Below are positions 17,822 to 29,849 of a DNA stretch of 64,000 nucleotides, piece after piece (position 1 is the stretch's first letter; each line of letters opens with the position of its first letter). Origin of the DNA: Thioclava nitratireducens (GTDB lineage Bacteria; Pseudomonadota; Alphaproteobacteria; Rhodobacterales; Rhodobacteraceae); assembly GCF_001940525.2 (NCBI RefSeq), contig NZ_CP019437.1, positions 2,708,501-2,772,500 of the forward strand, read 5' to 3'. The translations under genes were made by a program, and so were the position numbers. A model generated the notes under the pieces. The model was not told where the DNA came from, did not search any database, and was given only the letters and a program-made list of their open reading frames with translations.

Positions 17822-19177
17822 TCAGCCACCAAGCACGCGAGGCAGCCACAGCGTCAGCGCCGGGAAGCCTAGCAGAAGCGCGACGCGCACGAGCTCGGAC
17901 AGGAAGAACGGGAAGACACCGCGGAAGGTGGTGCCCATCGGAACGTTCTTCGCCAGCGCCGAGATCACGAAGACATTCATCCCCACCGGCGGCGTGATCA
18001 GCCCCAGCTCCACCACGACAAGCGCAAGGATACCGAACCAGACCTTCAGCTCGTCGGTCGAGAGGCCGAAGCCCGAGCCGTCCGCCATCTGGTAGAGACC
18101 GCCATTGATCTCGACCAGCACCGGCCAGAAGAAGGGCAGCACCAGCAGGATCATCGACATCGAGTCCATCAGGCAGCCCAGCACGATCAGCGCGATCAGC
18201 AGGATCGCCATCACCATCATGGGCGGCAAGCCGGAATTCACCGCCATATCGGCAGCCGCCTGCGGCACCCCTGCCCGCGACATGAAGATCTTCAGAAGCT
18301 CCGCGCCCAGCAGGATCAGGTAGATCATGCCAGTGGTGCCCGCCGTCTCGAGGATGGACGAGCGCAGGGCTTCGCGCGACATCAGCCCGCGGAAGAGGCC
18401 ATAGACGAAGACCGCGAAGACGCCGATCGCAGCGGCGGGCGTCGGGTTGTAGAAGCCCGCATAGATGCCGCCGATGACGACGCCGAAGATGCCCAGCACC
18501 GGCAGCACGCCGCGCGTGGCCGCCCAGAACTCGGCCTTGTCCGACACGCCCTGCGCGGGGCCCGCGCTCGGCACGAGGCGGACATAGATCGCGATGGTCA
18601 GCAGGAACAGAGCGACCGCGATCAGGCCGGGCACCAGTGCCGCCATGAACATCGTGACGATATTGGCCTCCACGATCACCGCGTAGATCACAAGGATCAC
18701 CGAAGGCGGGATCAGGATGCCCAGCACGCCGCCCGCCGCGACCGAACCGGTCGCGAGCGCGGGAGAGTAGTTGTAGCGCTCCAGCTCCGGCAGGGCGACC
18801 TTGCCCATCGTCGAGGCGGTTGCGAGCGAGGAGCCGCAGACCGCGCCGAAGCCCGCGCAGGCGGCGATCGAGGCCATCGCGGTGCCGCCGCGCATCCAGC
18901 CGAACCACGCATTGGCGGCGCGGAACATGTCGCGCGACAGGCCCGTCTTGGTGGCCAGCGCCCCCATCAGGACGAACATAGGCACGACCGAGAGGTCATA
19001 GATCGAGAATTGACCGTAAGCGAGCGTCTTGAGCTGGCTCAACAAGATCGCCGGGCCGTTGATGATCGCGGTGCCGCCAGCGCCCACGAGGATCATCGCG
19101 TAAGCGATGGGCACACGCATTACGATAAGCGCCACGAGAATGGCGAGGCCAAGCAGGCCGAGAGTAATCGGGTCCAT
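17822..19177 (-). CDS. dctM: TRAP transporter large permease (DctM)
   Basis: 451 aa, about 12 membrane segments, DctM family. The start at 19177 (MDPITLGLLGL) overlaps the dctQ stop (ATGA); an open frame runs further upstream through dctQ but is not real. It catalyses Na+-coupled uptake together with DctQ and the binding protein DctP. Last gene of a long minus-strand run beginning with pcaD, so the cargo may be an aromatic acid such as 4-hydroxybenzoate or protocatechuate. That is inference from position. Confidence 0.88.
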   Translation of the reverse strand: MDPITLGLLGLAILVALIVMRVPIAYAMILVGAGGTAIINGPAILLSQLKTLAYGQFSIYDLSVVPMFVLMGALATKTGLSRDMFRAANAWFGWMRGGTAMASIAACAGFGAVCGSSLATASTMGKVALPELERYNYSPALATGSVAAGGVLGILIPPSVILVIYAVIVEANIVTMFMAALVPGLIAVALFLLTIAIYVRLVPSAGPAQGVSDKAEFWAATRGVLPVLGIFGVVIGGIYAGFYNPTPAAAIGVFAVFVYGLFRGLMSREALRSSILETAGTTGMIYLILLGAELLKIFMSRAGVPQAAADMAVNSGLPPMMVMAILLIALIVLGCLMDSMSMILLVLPFFWPVLVEINGGLYQMADGSGFGLSTDELKVWFGILALVVVELGLITPPVGMNVFVISALAKNVPMGTTFRGVFPFFLSELVRVALLLGFPALTLWLPRVLGG

Positions 19178-19659
19178 CAGGCACGCCCCGTCCAGTTGTC
19201 CCGCAGGCTCAGCGCTGCGGCGATGAAAAGTAGCGCAAGCGAGGCAAGCGCGGGAAGGTAAGCCCACCAGACCGGGATCTGCAGGATCGTGGTGGCGAGC
19301 GAATAGGATTTCTGATCGAGCATCCCGAAATACATCCGCCACAGCAGAAGCGCGGCAAACCCCAGCGCCAGCACCGAGCCGATGGCCGAGAAGCGACGCT
19401 GCACGGCGGCGCTAAGTTTCGAGGTGAAGATATCCGCCGTCACGTTCTGATCGGCCAATTGGCAGTAGGGCAGGAACATGAAGGCCGCGATGGCGACCCC
19501 CATCTCCGTCAGTTCGAAGTCCCCCGCGAAGGGCAGCCCGATAAAGCCGCCCAACACTGTCCAGACGTTTACGGCGACGATCGCTGCAAGCACCCCGCCT
19601 CCGGCGAGGGCCCAGGCATAGATCGCCTTGCGCAAGAAAGTCTCAGTTGCAGAATGCAT
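19177..19659 (-). CDS. dctQ: TRAP transporter small permease (DctQ)
   Basis: 160 aa with four predicted membrane helices, the DctQ pattern (GDFELTEMGVAIAAFMFLPYCQ in the second half of helix 2). Translationally coupled to dctM by a 4-nt overlap and 20 nt after dctP. Confidence 0.85.
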   Translation of the reverse strand: MHSATETFLRKAIYAWALAGGGVLAAIVAVNVWTVLGGFIGLPFAGDFELTEMGVAIAAFMFLPYCQLADQNVTADIFTSKLSAAVQRRFSAIGSVLALGFAALLLWRMYFGMLDQKSYSLATTILQIPVWWAYLPALASLALLFIAAALSLRDNWTGRA

Positions 19660-19679
19660 GATCGTCGCCGCTCCGTTGG

Positions 19680-20729
19680 TTACTGGCTCGCCAGGTTCTT
19701 TTCTTCTTCAGCGGTCAGCTCGCGGGCTTCTTTCACCAGCGCCGGACCGTCGATGCCCTGGCCTTTCACCTCGTCTTCCCAACGGGTGACGACCGGCTGC
19801 ATCGCATCCTTGAAGGCTTGGGTCTCGTCGGCCGAGAGCGTGATCAGCTCGTTGCCATCCGCTTCGGCGGCCTTGATCCCGTTATTGTCGCTGGTGCGCC
19901 AGATCTGGCCGACTTCCTTCAGCCACTCCTCGTCGGAGGCCTTGCGGAACGCCGCCTTGACGTCATCGGGCAGGCTGTCCCATTTCGCCTTGTTCATCGA
20001 CACCTGGAAGATCGAGGTGCCCAGACGCCAATGGTCCTGCCCTTCGATCTGGTACTGTGTCTGCTGCTGCAGCTTCAGCGCGGGGATGATTTCCCACGGG
20101 ATCAGCGCCCCGTCGACGACCTTCTTCGACAGCGCCTGCGGCAGTTCCGGCACCGGCATCGCGACCGGCTGCGCGTTCAGCGCCTCGATCACCCAGGCCC
20201 CCGTGCGCGACGGCGTGCGCAGCTTCAGACCCTTCACGTCGGCGGGGCTGTGCACCGGGGTATCCACGGTGTGGATGCCGTTGCCCGCATGGGCGTGCAG
20301 GAACATCACTTCGAGGCCCTTGTCCTCGTATTCCTGCTTCAGTTCCTTGTCGAACATGTCGCGCATCGCGAGGTTGGTCGCGGCCGGGTCGTTGTTATAG
20401 ACCGTCGGCAGCTCGAACACCTCGGTGCGCGGGAAGAGACCCGGCGTATAGCCGTTGAGCGTCCAGATCAGATCGACCACACCGTCGCGCGCCTGCTGCA
20501 CGAGTTCCGGCGGGCGACCGCCCAGCGTCATCGCCGGGTAGATGTCGATCTTGACCTTGCCGTTCGACAACTCTTCGACGCGCTTGGCCCAGGGCTCCAG
20601 CATCTGCGTCTGCACCGGCGCCTTGGCACCAAGGAAATGGTGCAGCTTGAGGGTGATCTCCTGTGCGAAGCTCCCGCTTGCCCAGAGCATGGCTGCGGCG
20701 CTCAGGCCCAGCAGTTTCGTAAGTTTCAT
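19680..20729 (-). CDS. dctP: TRAP transporter substrate-binding protein (DctP)
   Basis: 349 aa from the ATG at 20729 (GGAGGAAAT upstream). Signal peptide MKLTKLLGLSAAAMLWASGSFA, then the DctP fold. The conserved arginine that anchors ligand carboxylate groups is in GLKLRTPSR. Aromatic residues around NGYTPGLFP and HAGNG may line the pocket. It lies 47 nt downstream of pobA in the same orientation, linking it to aromatic-acid degradation. Confidence 0.87.
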   Translation of the reverse strand: MKLTKLLGLSAAAMLWASGSFAQEITLKLHHFLGAKAPVQTQMLEPWAKRVEELSNGKVKIDIYPAMTLGGRPPELVQQARDGVVDLIWTLNGYTPGLFPRTEVFELPTVYNNDPAATNLAMRDMFDKELKQEYEDKGLEVMFLHAHAGNGIHTVDTPVHSPADVKGLKLRTPSRTGAWVIEALNAQPVAMPVPELPQALSKKVVDGALIPWEIIPALKLQQQTQYQIEGQDHWRLGTSIFQVSMNKAKWDSLPDDVKAAFRKASDEEWLKEVGQIWRTSDNNGIKAAEADGNELITLSADETQAFKDAMQPVVTRWEDEVKGQGIDGPALVKEARELTAEEEKNLASQ

Positions 20730-20776
20730 CGTTATTTCCTCCCTTTGTGCCCCTTGCGCGGGGGCGGTTCGGCCCG

Positions 20777-23258
<2,482 letters not shown>

Positions 23259-23262
<4 letters not shown>

Positions 23263-24101
23263 GCGGCCCCCTTCATGGGCAGCGCGAGGATTTCGCGCGC
23301 CTGCTGCCATGTGGCAACCGGACGGCCCGCTTTTTCACACAGATCGACCGTGCGCTGGACAAGCGCCGCGTTCGAAGGTGCGAGCGTTTCGCGATCCAGC
23401 CGAATGTTGTCCTCCAGACCGGTGCGGCAATGCCCGCCGGTCTCGATGCACCATTGGTTGACGACCACCTGCCCCGGCCCAACGCCTGCCGCGCACCACG
23501 TCGCCTCGGGCAGAACGCGGGCGCGGGTCTCGCGCATGAAATCGAAGGCCGCGCGGTCGACCGGCATCGCGTTCTTCACGCCCATGACGAATTGTACATG
23601 GACATTCGCGGGCAGCCGCCCGTCGCCGACCAGTTTCGCGGCCTGAAAGATGTGGCTGAGATCGAAACACTCGATCTCGGGGCGCACATCGTAGGTCTTC
23701 ATCTCCGAGGCCAGCCAGTCGACCAGATCCGGAGGGTTCTCATAGACCCGCGTCGGGAAGTTGTTCGACCCGACCGAGAGCGAGGCCATGTCGGGCCGCA
23801 AGGGCAGCATCCCGCCGCGCGTCTTGCCCGCGCCGGACCGGCCGCCGGTGGAGAACTGCACGATCATGCCGGGGCAATGCTTGTGCAGCCCCTCCATCAG
23901 CCGCGCGAAGCGGTCGGGGTCGGAACTCGGCGAGCCATCCTCGTTGCGCACATGGCAATGCGCGATGGTCGCGCCCGCCTCGAACGCGGCCTGCGTGGAC
24001 TCGATCTGCTCGGAGATCGTGATCGGCACCGCCGGATTGTCGGATTGCTGCGGCACGGAGCCGGTGATCGCGACACATATGATGCAGGGGTCCTGGGTCA
24101 T
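23259..24101 (-). CDS. BKACE (beta-keto acid cleavage enzyme, DUF849) in pca operon
   Basis: 280 aa, BKACE family, Zn-dependent enzymes that react a beta-keto acid with acetyl-CoA to give acetoacetate and a CoA ester. The metal-binding HxH is in GATIAHCHVRNEDG (about residues 47-51). The family core GPGQVVVNQ and the C-terminal NAALVQRTVDL are present. It sits inside the pca operon, 3 nt after pcaG and overlapping pcaB by 4 nt. The operon has no pcaIJ or pcaF here. The natural guess is that it splits beta-ketoadipate with acetyl-CoA to succinyl-CoA and acetoacetate. Substrate is inference; family assignment is firm. Confidence 0.85.
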
Positions 24102-24104
24102 GGC

Positions 24105-24704
24105 TCAGATATCGAAGAAGACGGTTTCGCCCGCACCTTGCAGGCGGATGTCGAAGCGGTATTCGCCCGGGCCGGTCGCCTCGGCGACCATCGTGGCGAT
24201 CCGGTCGCGATGCTCGATCCGCGCGAGAAGCGGGTCGCCCGAGAGATCGTCCTCGGGGAAATACATCCGGGTGTGCAGCCCGTGATTGATGCCGCGCGCG
24301 AAGATCCAGAACGAGATATGCGGCGGCGTCTCGCGGTCGCCCGAAAGCGCAATCGCGCCGGGCTTGATCGTTTCGAAAATGATCTCGCCCGTGCTGAAAT
24401 CGGCGGGGATACGACCGAAGCCGGAGACCGCCGGATCTGCGCCCTCCTGCCCCGGATAGATCCCGGCGGCATCGGCCTGCCAGGTCTCCACCAGACAATC
24501 GCGCAGCGGCAGATCGCCGCCATCGACGACGCGGCAGGTCACCTTGATCCGCTCGCCCTTCGCCTCCGGCCCGGCGATCTCGCGGCCCAGCGTCTCGAAA
24601 GGAGCCCCCTCGATGCCGCCCGCCTCGGGAGCGAGCCCGATATGGACGTAAGGCCCTGCCGTCTGCGAGGGCGTCAGGATCGGCTTGTCGAATTTCTGCA
24701 CCAT
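24105..24704 (-). CDS. pcaG: Protocatechuate 3,4-dioxygenase, alpha subunit
   Basis: 199 aa intradiol dioxygenase alpha chain, which lacks the iron ligands and pairs with PcaH to open the protocatechuate ring. The N-terminus LTPSQTAGPYVHIGLAP is the family hallmark. Its start codon overlaps the pcaH stop by one base. Confidence 0.92.
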   Translation of the reverse strand: MVQKFDKPILTPSQTAGPYVHIGLAPEAGGIEGAPFETLGREIAGPEAKGERIKVTCRVVDGGDLPLRDCLVETWQADAAGIYPGQEGADPAVSGFGRIPADFSTGEIIFETIKPGAIALSGDRETPPHISFWIFARGINHGLHTRMYFPEDDLSGDPLLARIEHRDRIATMVAEATGPGEYRFDIRLQGAGETVFFDI

Positions 24705-25426
24705 TACATGCCCTCCGGACGGTTCTCGAAATGGGTCTGGCGGTGGCCGCGCAGCACGATGTCGAAGCGATAGGCGACCGCGTCCATCGGTTTCGTCTCA
24801 CTCATGTCGAGCGCCGCCACGAGCCGGTCGAGCGCGGCCTTATCGGGGATCGTCTGCGCGATCGGGCAGCGTGCGATCAGCGGATCGCCCTCGAAATACA
24901 TCTGCGAGATCAGGCGCTGGCCGAAGCTGTGCCCGAAGATCGAGAAGTGGATGTGGGCCGGGCGCCATTCGTTCGGACCGTTGGGCCACGGATAGGCGCC
25001 GGGCTTCACGGTGCGGAACGCGTAGGAGCCGTCCTCGCCCGTGATCGTGCGCCCGCAGCCGCCGAAATCGGGATCGAGCGCCGCCAGATAACCGTCTTTC
25101 TTGTGGCGGTAACGCCCGCCCGCATTGGCTTGCCAGATTTCGATCAGCGCGTTCGGGATCGGACGGTTGTTCTCGTCGAGAAGCCGGCCATGCACGATGA
25201 TCCGCTCGCCGATGGCGCTGGTGCCGGGGCGGGCATAGTTCAGCAGCAGATCGTTATCGAGCGCGCCGAGCTTCACATGGCCGAAGGTCGGGCCGGTCTC
25301 TTCGCTGGGCGAGCTGTCGAAGGCGATCAGCGCGCGCTGCGGGCTGCGCAGCACCGAGGTCTTGTAGGCCGGCGTGAAGAGAGGCGGGTGGATACCGGCC
25401 TCGCGGGGGATCAAACGACCGGTCAT
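24704..25426 (-). CDS. pcaH: Protocatechuate 3,4-dioxygenase, beta subunit
   Basis: 240 aa catalytic subunit. Expected Fe(III) ligands are visible: Tyr in GGRYRHK, Tyr in GAYPW, and two His in [11 protein letters not shown]. Start overlaps the pcaC stop (ATGA). Makes 3-carboxy-cis,cis-muconate from protocatechuate and O2. Confidence 0.93.
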   Translation of the reverse strand: MTGRLIPREAGIHPPLFTPAYKTSVLRSPQRALIAFDSSPSEETGPTFGHVKLGALDNDLLLNYARPGTSAIGERIIVHGRLLDENNRPIPNALIEIWQANAGGRYRHKKDGYLAALDPDFGGCGRTITGEDGSYAFRTVKPGAYPWPNGPNEWRPAHIHFSIFGHSFGQRLISQMYFEGDPLIARCPIAQTIPDKAALDRLVAALDMSETKPMDAVAYRFDIVLRGHRQTHFENRPEGM

Positions 25427-25797
25427 TGGCCCATCTCCTTCAGCGTTTCCTTGATGATCTTGATCGCGTGATTGGCGCGGGGCACGCCCGCATAGACCGC
25501 GACATGCAGCATCGCTTCTCGCAGATCCGAAGGCGTGGCGCCGGTATTGGCGGTGGCGCGGGTATGCATCGCGATTTCCTCGTGATTGCCCTGCGCCGCC
25601 AGAAGCGCGATCGTCACGATGGAGCGTTCGCGCGGCGTCAGGTCAGGCCGCGACCAGACCGAGCCCCAGGCGCCCTCGGTGATGAACTCCTGAAACGGCG
25701 CGTCGAACTCGGTCTTGCTCGCATCGGCGCGGTCGACATGGGCGTCGCCCAACACACGGCGGCGCGTTTCCATCCCTGCTTCATATCGCTCAGACAA
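25423..25797 (-). CDS. pcaC: 4-carboxymuconolactone decarboxylase
   Basis: 124 aa, AhpD-like helical fold of the CMD family (core [31 protein letters not shown]). Produces beta-ketoadipate enol-lactone, substrate of PcaD. Overlaps pcaD by 8 nt and pcaH by 4 nt. Confidence 0.92.
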   Translation of the reverse strand: MSERYEAGMETRRRVLGDAHVDRADASKTEFDAPFQEFITEGAWGSVWSRPDLTPRERSIVTIALLAAQGNHEEIAMHTRATANTGATPSDLREAMLHVAVYAGVPRANHAIKIIKETLKEMGQ

Positions 25798-26575
25798 GCT
25801 CGTGCTCCTTCAGAAATTCAGTGATGAGGCGCGCCACCTGCTCGGGCGCCTCGATTGCGGGAATATGCCCCGCGCCTTCAATCAATTCGGCCCGCGCGCC
25901 GGGAATGGCGGCGGCCATTTCCATGACCTGCTCGGGCGGGGTCGCGCCGTCATGGCTGCCCGCGATCACCAGCGTCGGGGCGGAAATCTCGGGCAGAGCG
26001 TCGCGCAGATCAGCCCCGGCGAGCGCCTTGCAGCAATTCGCATAGCCTTTGGCATCCGTGCGCGCGACTTCCGTCACCCAGAGCGCGCAGTCGGGATGGG
26101 CGCGGAACGCGGGGCCGAACCAGCGCTCGATCACGCCGTCCGCCATCGCGGGCAGACCTTGACTTTCCACCGTGGCGATCCGCTCTGCCCAGCTTTCCTC
26201 GGTGCCGATCTTGGCAGCCGTATTGCTGAGCACCAACGCACGCACCCGCTCGGGGGCGATCCGCGCGATCTCCTGCGCGATCATGCCGCCGATGGAGCAG
26301 CCGACGAACACTGCCGCCTCGATACCCAGATGATCGGCGACCGTCAGCGCATCCTGCGCCAGATCGGTGATCGTGGGGGCGGCGTCAGAGGTCGCGCTCA
26401 GCCCGTGACCGCGCTTGTCCATCCGCACCAGACGATAGCCGGAGAGCGGGGCGACAAGGCCTTCCCACATCCGCAAATCGGTGCCCAGCGAGTTCAGACA
26501 TATAACCGGGACGCCCTGCGCCGCGCCGTCTTCGCGGTAATGGATATGCCCCCAGTCGCAATTAAGTGCGTGCAT
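25790..26575 (-). CDS. pcaD: 3-oxoadipate enol-lactonase
   Basis: 261-aa alpha/beta-hydrolase hydrolysing the enol-lactone to beta-ketoadipate. Nucleophile elbow VGCSIGGM (G-C-S-I-G) near residue 95, catalytic His in GAGHIPAIEAP. Start chosen at 26575 with AGGAAGAGG upstream; the frame continues upstream into the promoter. First gene of the operon, divergent from pcaQ. Confidence 0.91.
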   Translation of the reverse strand: MHALNCDWGHIHYREDGAAQGVPVICLNSLGTDLRMWEGLVAPLSGYRLVRMDKRGHGLSATSDAAPTITDLAQDALTVADHLGIEAAVFVGCSIGGMIAQEIARIAPERVRALVLSNTAAKIGTEESWAERIATVESQGLPAMADGVIERWFGPAFRAHPDCALWVTEVARTDAKGYANCCKALAGADLRDALPEISAPTLVIAGSHDGATPPEQVMEMAAAIPGARAELIEGAGHIPAIEAPEQVARLITEFLKEHELV

Positions 26576-26635
26576 CCTCTTCCTCCCACCATAATCTTTT
26601 CTGAAGTTTTCGCTTGAGCCAAATATAAAATGCAC

Positions 26636-26648
26636 GTTAATCCATAAC
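26636..26648. promoter_or_regulatory. Candidate PcaQ-binding dyad
   Basis: GTTAATCCATAAC, dyad GTTA-N5-TAAC, just before pcaQ and 61 bp from the pcaD start. The ATAACC at its right end resembles half of the PcaQ box described in Sinorhizobium. Only a candidate. Confidence 0.45.
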
Positions 26649-26651
26649 CCC

Positions 26652-27572
26652 ATGGCTATGCATAAAGGTCTCAAGCTCCGTCACATCCGCGCCTTTCTCG
26701 ACACGATCGAGGCAGGCGGGGTCTCGGCTGCGGCGCGCAAGCAGGGGATTTCACAGCCTGCCTTGTCGAAGACCCTCTCCGAGATGGAGGCAATGCTGGG
26801 CGGTGCGCTACTGGAGCGACGCGGGCGGCGGTTGACCGTGACGCCGGCGGGCGAGGCGTTTCGCCGCCATGCGATTCAGGCGTTGCAGGAACTGGAGGCT
26901 GGCGCGGCTGCGCTCAGCGGCGACGGGATCGGCGACGTGATCAATGTGGGCGCGCTGCCGACGGTGGCGGGCTCGATCTTTCCGGGCGTAGCCCTCGAGT
27001 TCAGCCGCGCCCATCCGGGCACGCGGCTCTCGATCAGCACCGGGCCCAACCTGTATCTGCTCGACCGTCTGCGCTCGGGGGCGATCGACCTGATGATCGG
27101 ACGGATGCCCGCCGCCGCCGACATGCCGGGGCTGCGTTTCGATTTTCTCTACGAGGAAGAGGTCATTCTGGCCGCGCGCGCGGGCCATCCATTCGCACAC
27201 CGCCCCGCCCCCGAGGCGCTGCGCCAATGCGACGTGATCCTGCCCACGCGCGGCGCGATCATCCGGCGCATCGTCGACGATTATCTGGGCGCGCAGGGCA
27301 TCACCGAGCCGCGCTGCCCGATCGAGACCGTGTCGCTCGCGACCGGACTCGGGCTTCTGGAAGGGTCGGATATGCTGTGGTTCATCTCGCGCGGCGTGGT
27401 GGCGCGTGAACTGGCCTCGGGGCTTCTGGTGAGCCTGCCGCTGGGCGCGCAGTTCATGTCGGGCGCTGTCGGGTTGACGATGAAGCACGAGATGACCGAG
27501 CGCCCCGAGGTCGCCCGGCTGACCGCGATGATGCATGAGGCCGCCCGGTTGCGCGCGGCGACGTCCGGCTGA
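26652..27572 (+). CDS. pcaQ: LysR-type regulator of protocatechuate degradation
   Basis: 306 aa. N-terminal LysR HTH (about 8-65; LRHIRAFLDTIEAGGVSAAARKQ and QPALSKTLSEME), then a co-inducer-binding domain. Divergent from pcaD with 76 bp between them, the standard arrangement of pcaQ in alphaproteobacteria, where it activates pcaDCHG(B) in response to beta-carboxymuconate-type inducers. Confidence 0.88.
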   Translation: MAMHKGLKLRHIRAFLDTIEAGGVSAAARKQGISQPALSKTLSEMEAMLGGALLERRGRRLTVTPAGEAFRRHAIQALQELEAGAAALSGDGIGDVINVGALPTVAGSIFPGVALEFSRAHPGTRLSISTGPNLYLLDRLRSGAIDLMIGRMPAAADMPGLRFDFLYEEEVILAARAGHPFAHRPAPEALRQCDVILPTRGAIIRRIVDDYLGAQGITEPRCPIETVSLATGLGLLEGSDMLWFISRGVVARELASGLLVSLPLGAQFMSGAVGLTMKHEMTERPEVARLTAMMHEAARLRAATSG

Positions 27573-27744
27573 GGCTTGGCCAAGCCGCGCTGCCCCAGTG
27601 CGCCAAGCCGCGTGCCGTAGGCTGGACCCCATTTGTGCTATCCGCCATATTGTGAACGATTTTTCATGATTTCTCGCCCCCCGAGAGACGCCCGACATGG
27701 CCACGATATCGGGCCCTGCCAAACCGCCGAGATAGGTTATACCA

Positions 27745-28689
27745 ATGCCTGATACCGCCTTGAAAGACCGCCAGATCGCCTGGACTGGGCAGCTCGAACG
27801 GATCGGGGCAGATCATGGATTCTACCGCCGACTCGATGCCGAGCATAAGGCACTATTCGTCGAGGGCGACGACACGCTGGTCGTGACCTTCGACAATCTC
27901 GACGATGCGCGCCAGAAGGTCGAAGAGCGCCTGCCCTGGGGCGTGAATTTCATCAACTCGCAGGGGTGGTCGGCGCTTGGCATCGGGGCGCATGGCTGGA
28001 CATGGTACCGCGCCGAAGCGGTCTATGATTTCTTCGACGAGATGCGCGAGACCGGATTTTTCGAGCGGTTCCGCCGCGTGGTGTTCTACGGCACCTCGAT
28101 GGCGGGCTACGCGGCAGCGGCGTTTTCCTCGGCAGCTCCCGGCGCCACGGTGCTCGCGCTCTCGCCGCAAGCAACGCTCGACCGCGACGTGACCGGCGGC
28201 TGGGAAGGGCGCTATCGCGCGGTCTGGCGGCGCAATTTCACCGATCGCTACGGCTATGCGCCCGATGAGGCCGCACAGGCGGCGCAGATGTGGCTCCTCT
28301 ACGATCCGACGGTGCGCGAGGATTCGATGCACGCGACCTTGTTCCGCGCGCCCAACGTGACCCGGATCCGCTGTCGACGCTTCGGCCATCGGCTGGGGTC
28401 ATCGCTTACCGCGATGGGCGTTCTGAAACCGATCACGCAACGGGTGGTCGCGGGCGACGCGACCCCGGCGGAGATCTACGCTTTGCTGCGTGCGCGCCGC
28501 ACCGTGCCCGCCTATCAGAAAACCCTGCTGAAACAGCTTCTCGCGATGAATCGGCCGCGCCTGACCTATGACTATGCCCATGCGGTGCTGAGGTCCTCCC
28601 ACCCCGCGCGGCGCCCGCATTACCGCAAGGCGATGGACGAGATCGCCAAGAAATTCGACTGGCCCATCTACACCCCGCCTGCCGTCTGA
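27745..28689 (+). CDS. Alpha/beta-hydrolase-like protein of unknown function
   Basis: 314 aa, cytosolic by sequence. I do not recognise a defined family. A strand plus VVFYGTSMAGYAAAAFSS (around 113-130) looks like a nucleophile elbow of the G-x-S-x-G/A type, and MHATLFR plus RCRRFGHRLGSSL might hold the acid and His. A following gene (37-nt gap, same strand) is a glycosyltransferase-like protein, so the pair may act on a surface glycan. ATG has only a weak ribosome site (GATAGG). Confidence 0.7.
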   Translation: MPDTALKDRQIAWTGQLERIGADHGFYRRLDAEHKALFVEGDDTLVVTFDNLDDARQKVEERLPWGVNFINSQGWSALGIGAHGWTWYRAEAVYDFFDEMRETGFFERFRRVVFYGTSMAGYAAAAFSSAAPGATVLALSPQATLDRDVTGGWEGRYRAVWRRNFTDRYGYAPDEAAQAAQMWLLYDPTVREDSMHATLFRAPNVTRIRCRRFGHRLGSSLTAMGVLKPITQRVVAGDATPAEIYALLRARRTVPAYQKTLLKQLLAMNRPRLTYDYAHAVLRSSHPARRPHYRKAMDEIAKKFDWPIYTPPAV

Positions 28690-28725
28690 GCGCCGCGAAA
28701 GACCCTTCCGAACAGGAGCCTACCC

Positions 28726-29571
28726 TTGTCCCAATTGCCGACGATCGCGACCCTGTGGATCGGTGACCGCCTGTCCTGGCTCGAACAGCTGAGCCTGAAA
28801 TCCTTCGTCGATGCGGGCCATGACACCCTGCTCTATTGCTACAACCTGATCCCGAACGCCCCGCCCGGCGTGACGCTGCGCGATGCGCGCGACATCTTTC
28901 CGGGCGACGAGATCATCCGCCACAAGCGCACCGGCAGCCCCGCTATCCATGCCGATCTGTGGCGGCTGCACCTGATGGAGAAGACCGATTACATCTGGGT
29001 CGATGCCGATGTGCTTTGCGTGAAACCCTTCGATTTCACCGATGATTACGTTTTCGGGCTCGAGAAACCGCACCTGATCTGCAACGCGGTGATGCGCCTG
29101 CCGGCGGGGTCGCAGACCCTGCGCGGGCTGCTGGATTTCGTGGCCGACCCTTACGCGATCGGGCCATGGCTGAAGGAAGAGCAGCAAGAGGAATTGCGCG
29201 CAGCCCGCGATCGCGGCGAACCGGTGCATTTCTCCGAGCAGGAATGGGGACTGACCGGCCCGGCCGCGCTGAGCCACTTCCTGCGCGAGACCGGCGAGTG
29301 GGACCATGCGCTCTCGCAACAGGCCTTCTATCCGATCTCCTTCAAGGACCGGAACAAGATGATCATGTCGCGCTTCGACGTGGAGGCGGATTTCCTCACC
29401 GACGAGACCTATGCAGTGCATATGTGGGCGCGTCGGATGAAACCGCGTCTGGAAGAGGCCGAGAACAACCGCCCCCGGCGCGGAAGCTACATGCACAAGG
29501 CGCTGCTGAAACACGGCATCACGCCCTCCGAAGCGCCGATCCCGCCGAAGGTGAAGCCCGTCGACGCCTGA
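28726..29571 (+). CDS. DXD-type glycosyltransferase-like protein (GT32-like)
   Basis: 281 aa. An N-terminal alpha/beta domain with IWVDADVLCVKPFDF (D-A-D motif near residue 90) resembles sugar-nucleotide-dependent glycosyltransferases of the Gly_transf_sug type. The start is TTG at 28726, supported by AGGAG about 9 nt upstream and by absence of an ATG near. Forms a likely two-gene operon with the preceding hydrolase-like gene. Acceptor unknown. Confidence 0.7.
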   Translation: MSQLPTIATLWIGDRLSWLEQLSLKSFVDAGHDTLLYCYNLIPNAPPGVTLRDARDIFPGDEIIRHKRTGSPAIHADLWRLHLMEKTDYIWVDADVLCVKPFDFTDDYVFGLEKPHLICNAVMRLPAGSQTLRGLLDFVADPYAIGPWLKEEQQEELRAARDRGEPVHFSEQEWGLTGPAALSHFLRETGEWDHALSQQAFYPISFKDRNKMIMSRFDVEADFLTDETYAVHMWARRMKPRLEEAENNRPRRGSYMHKALLKHGITPSEAPIPPKVKPVDA

Positions 29572-29849
29572 CGCAATGGCGCGTCGCCGCGTCGACATCG
29601 GCAACGCGCGCGCCCAAGGCGTGGCAGAGGGACATCATGCGCTGCGAGAAACGGATCCGGCCGAGCTGCGCCATATTGCCCGAGCGGTGATTTGCGGCTA
29701 TCGAACGGACAGGTGCCGGGCACCTGCCGCCTGCAGACAAACGTCACGGTGAAGCCCGGAGCAAGATGACATCTCACCCTCGATGCATTTCGCAGGTGGG
29801 CAATGCAGGCACCCTCCCCATTCGAAATGCCTCTGCGGAGGAGTGAGCG

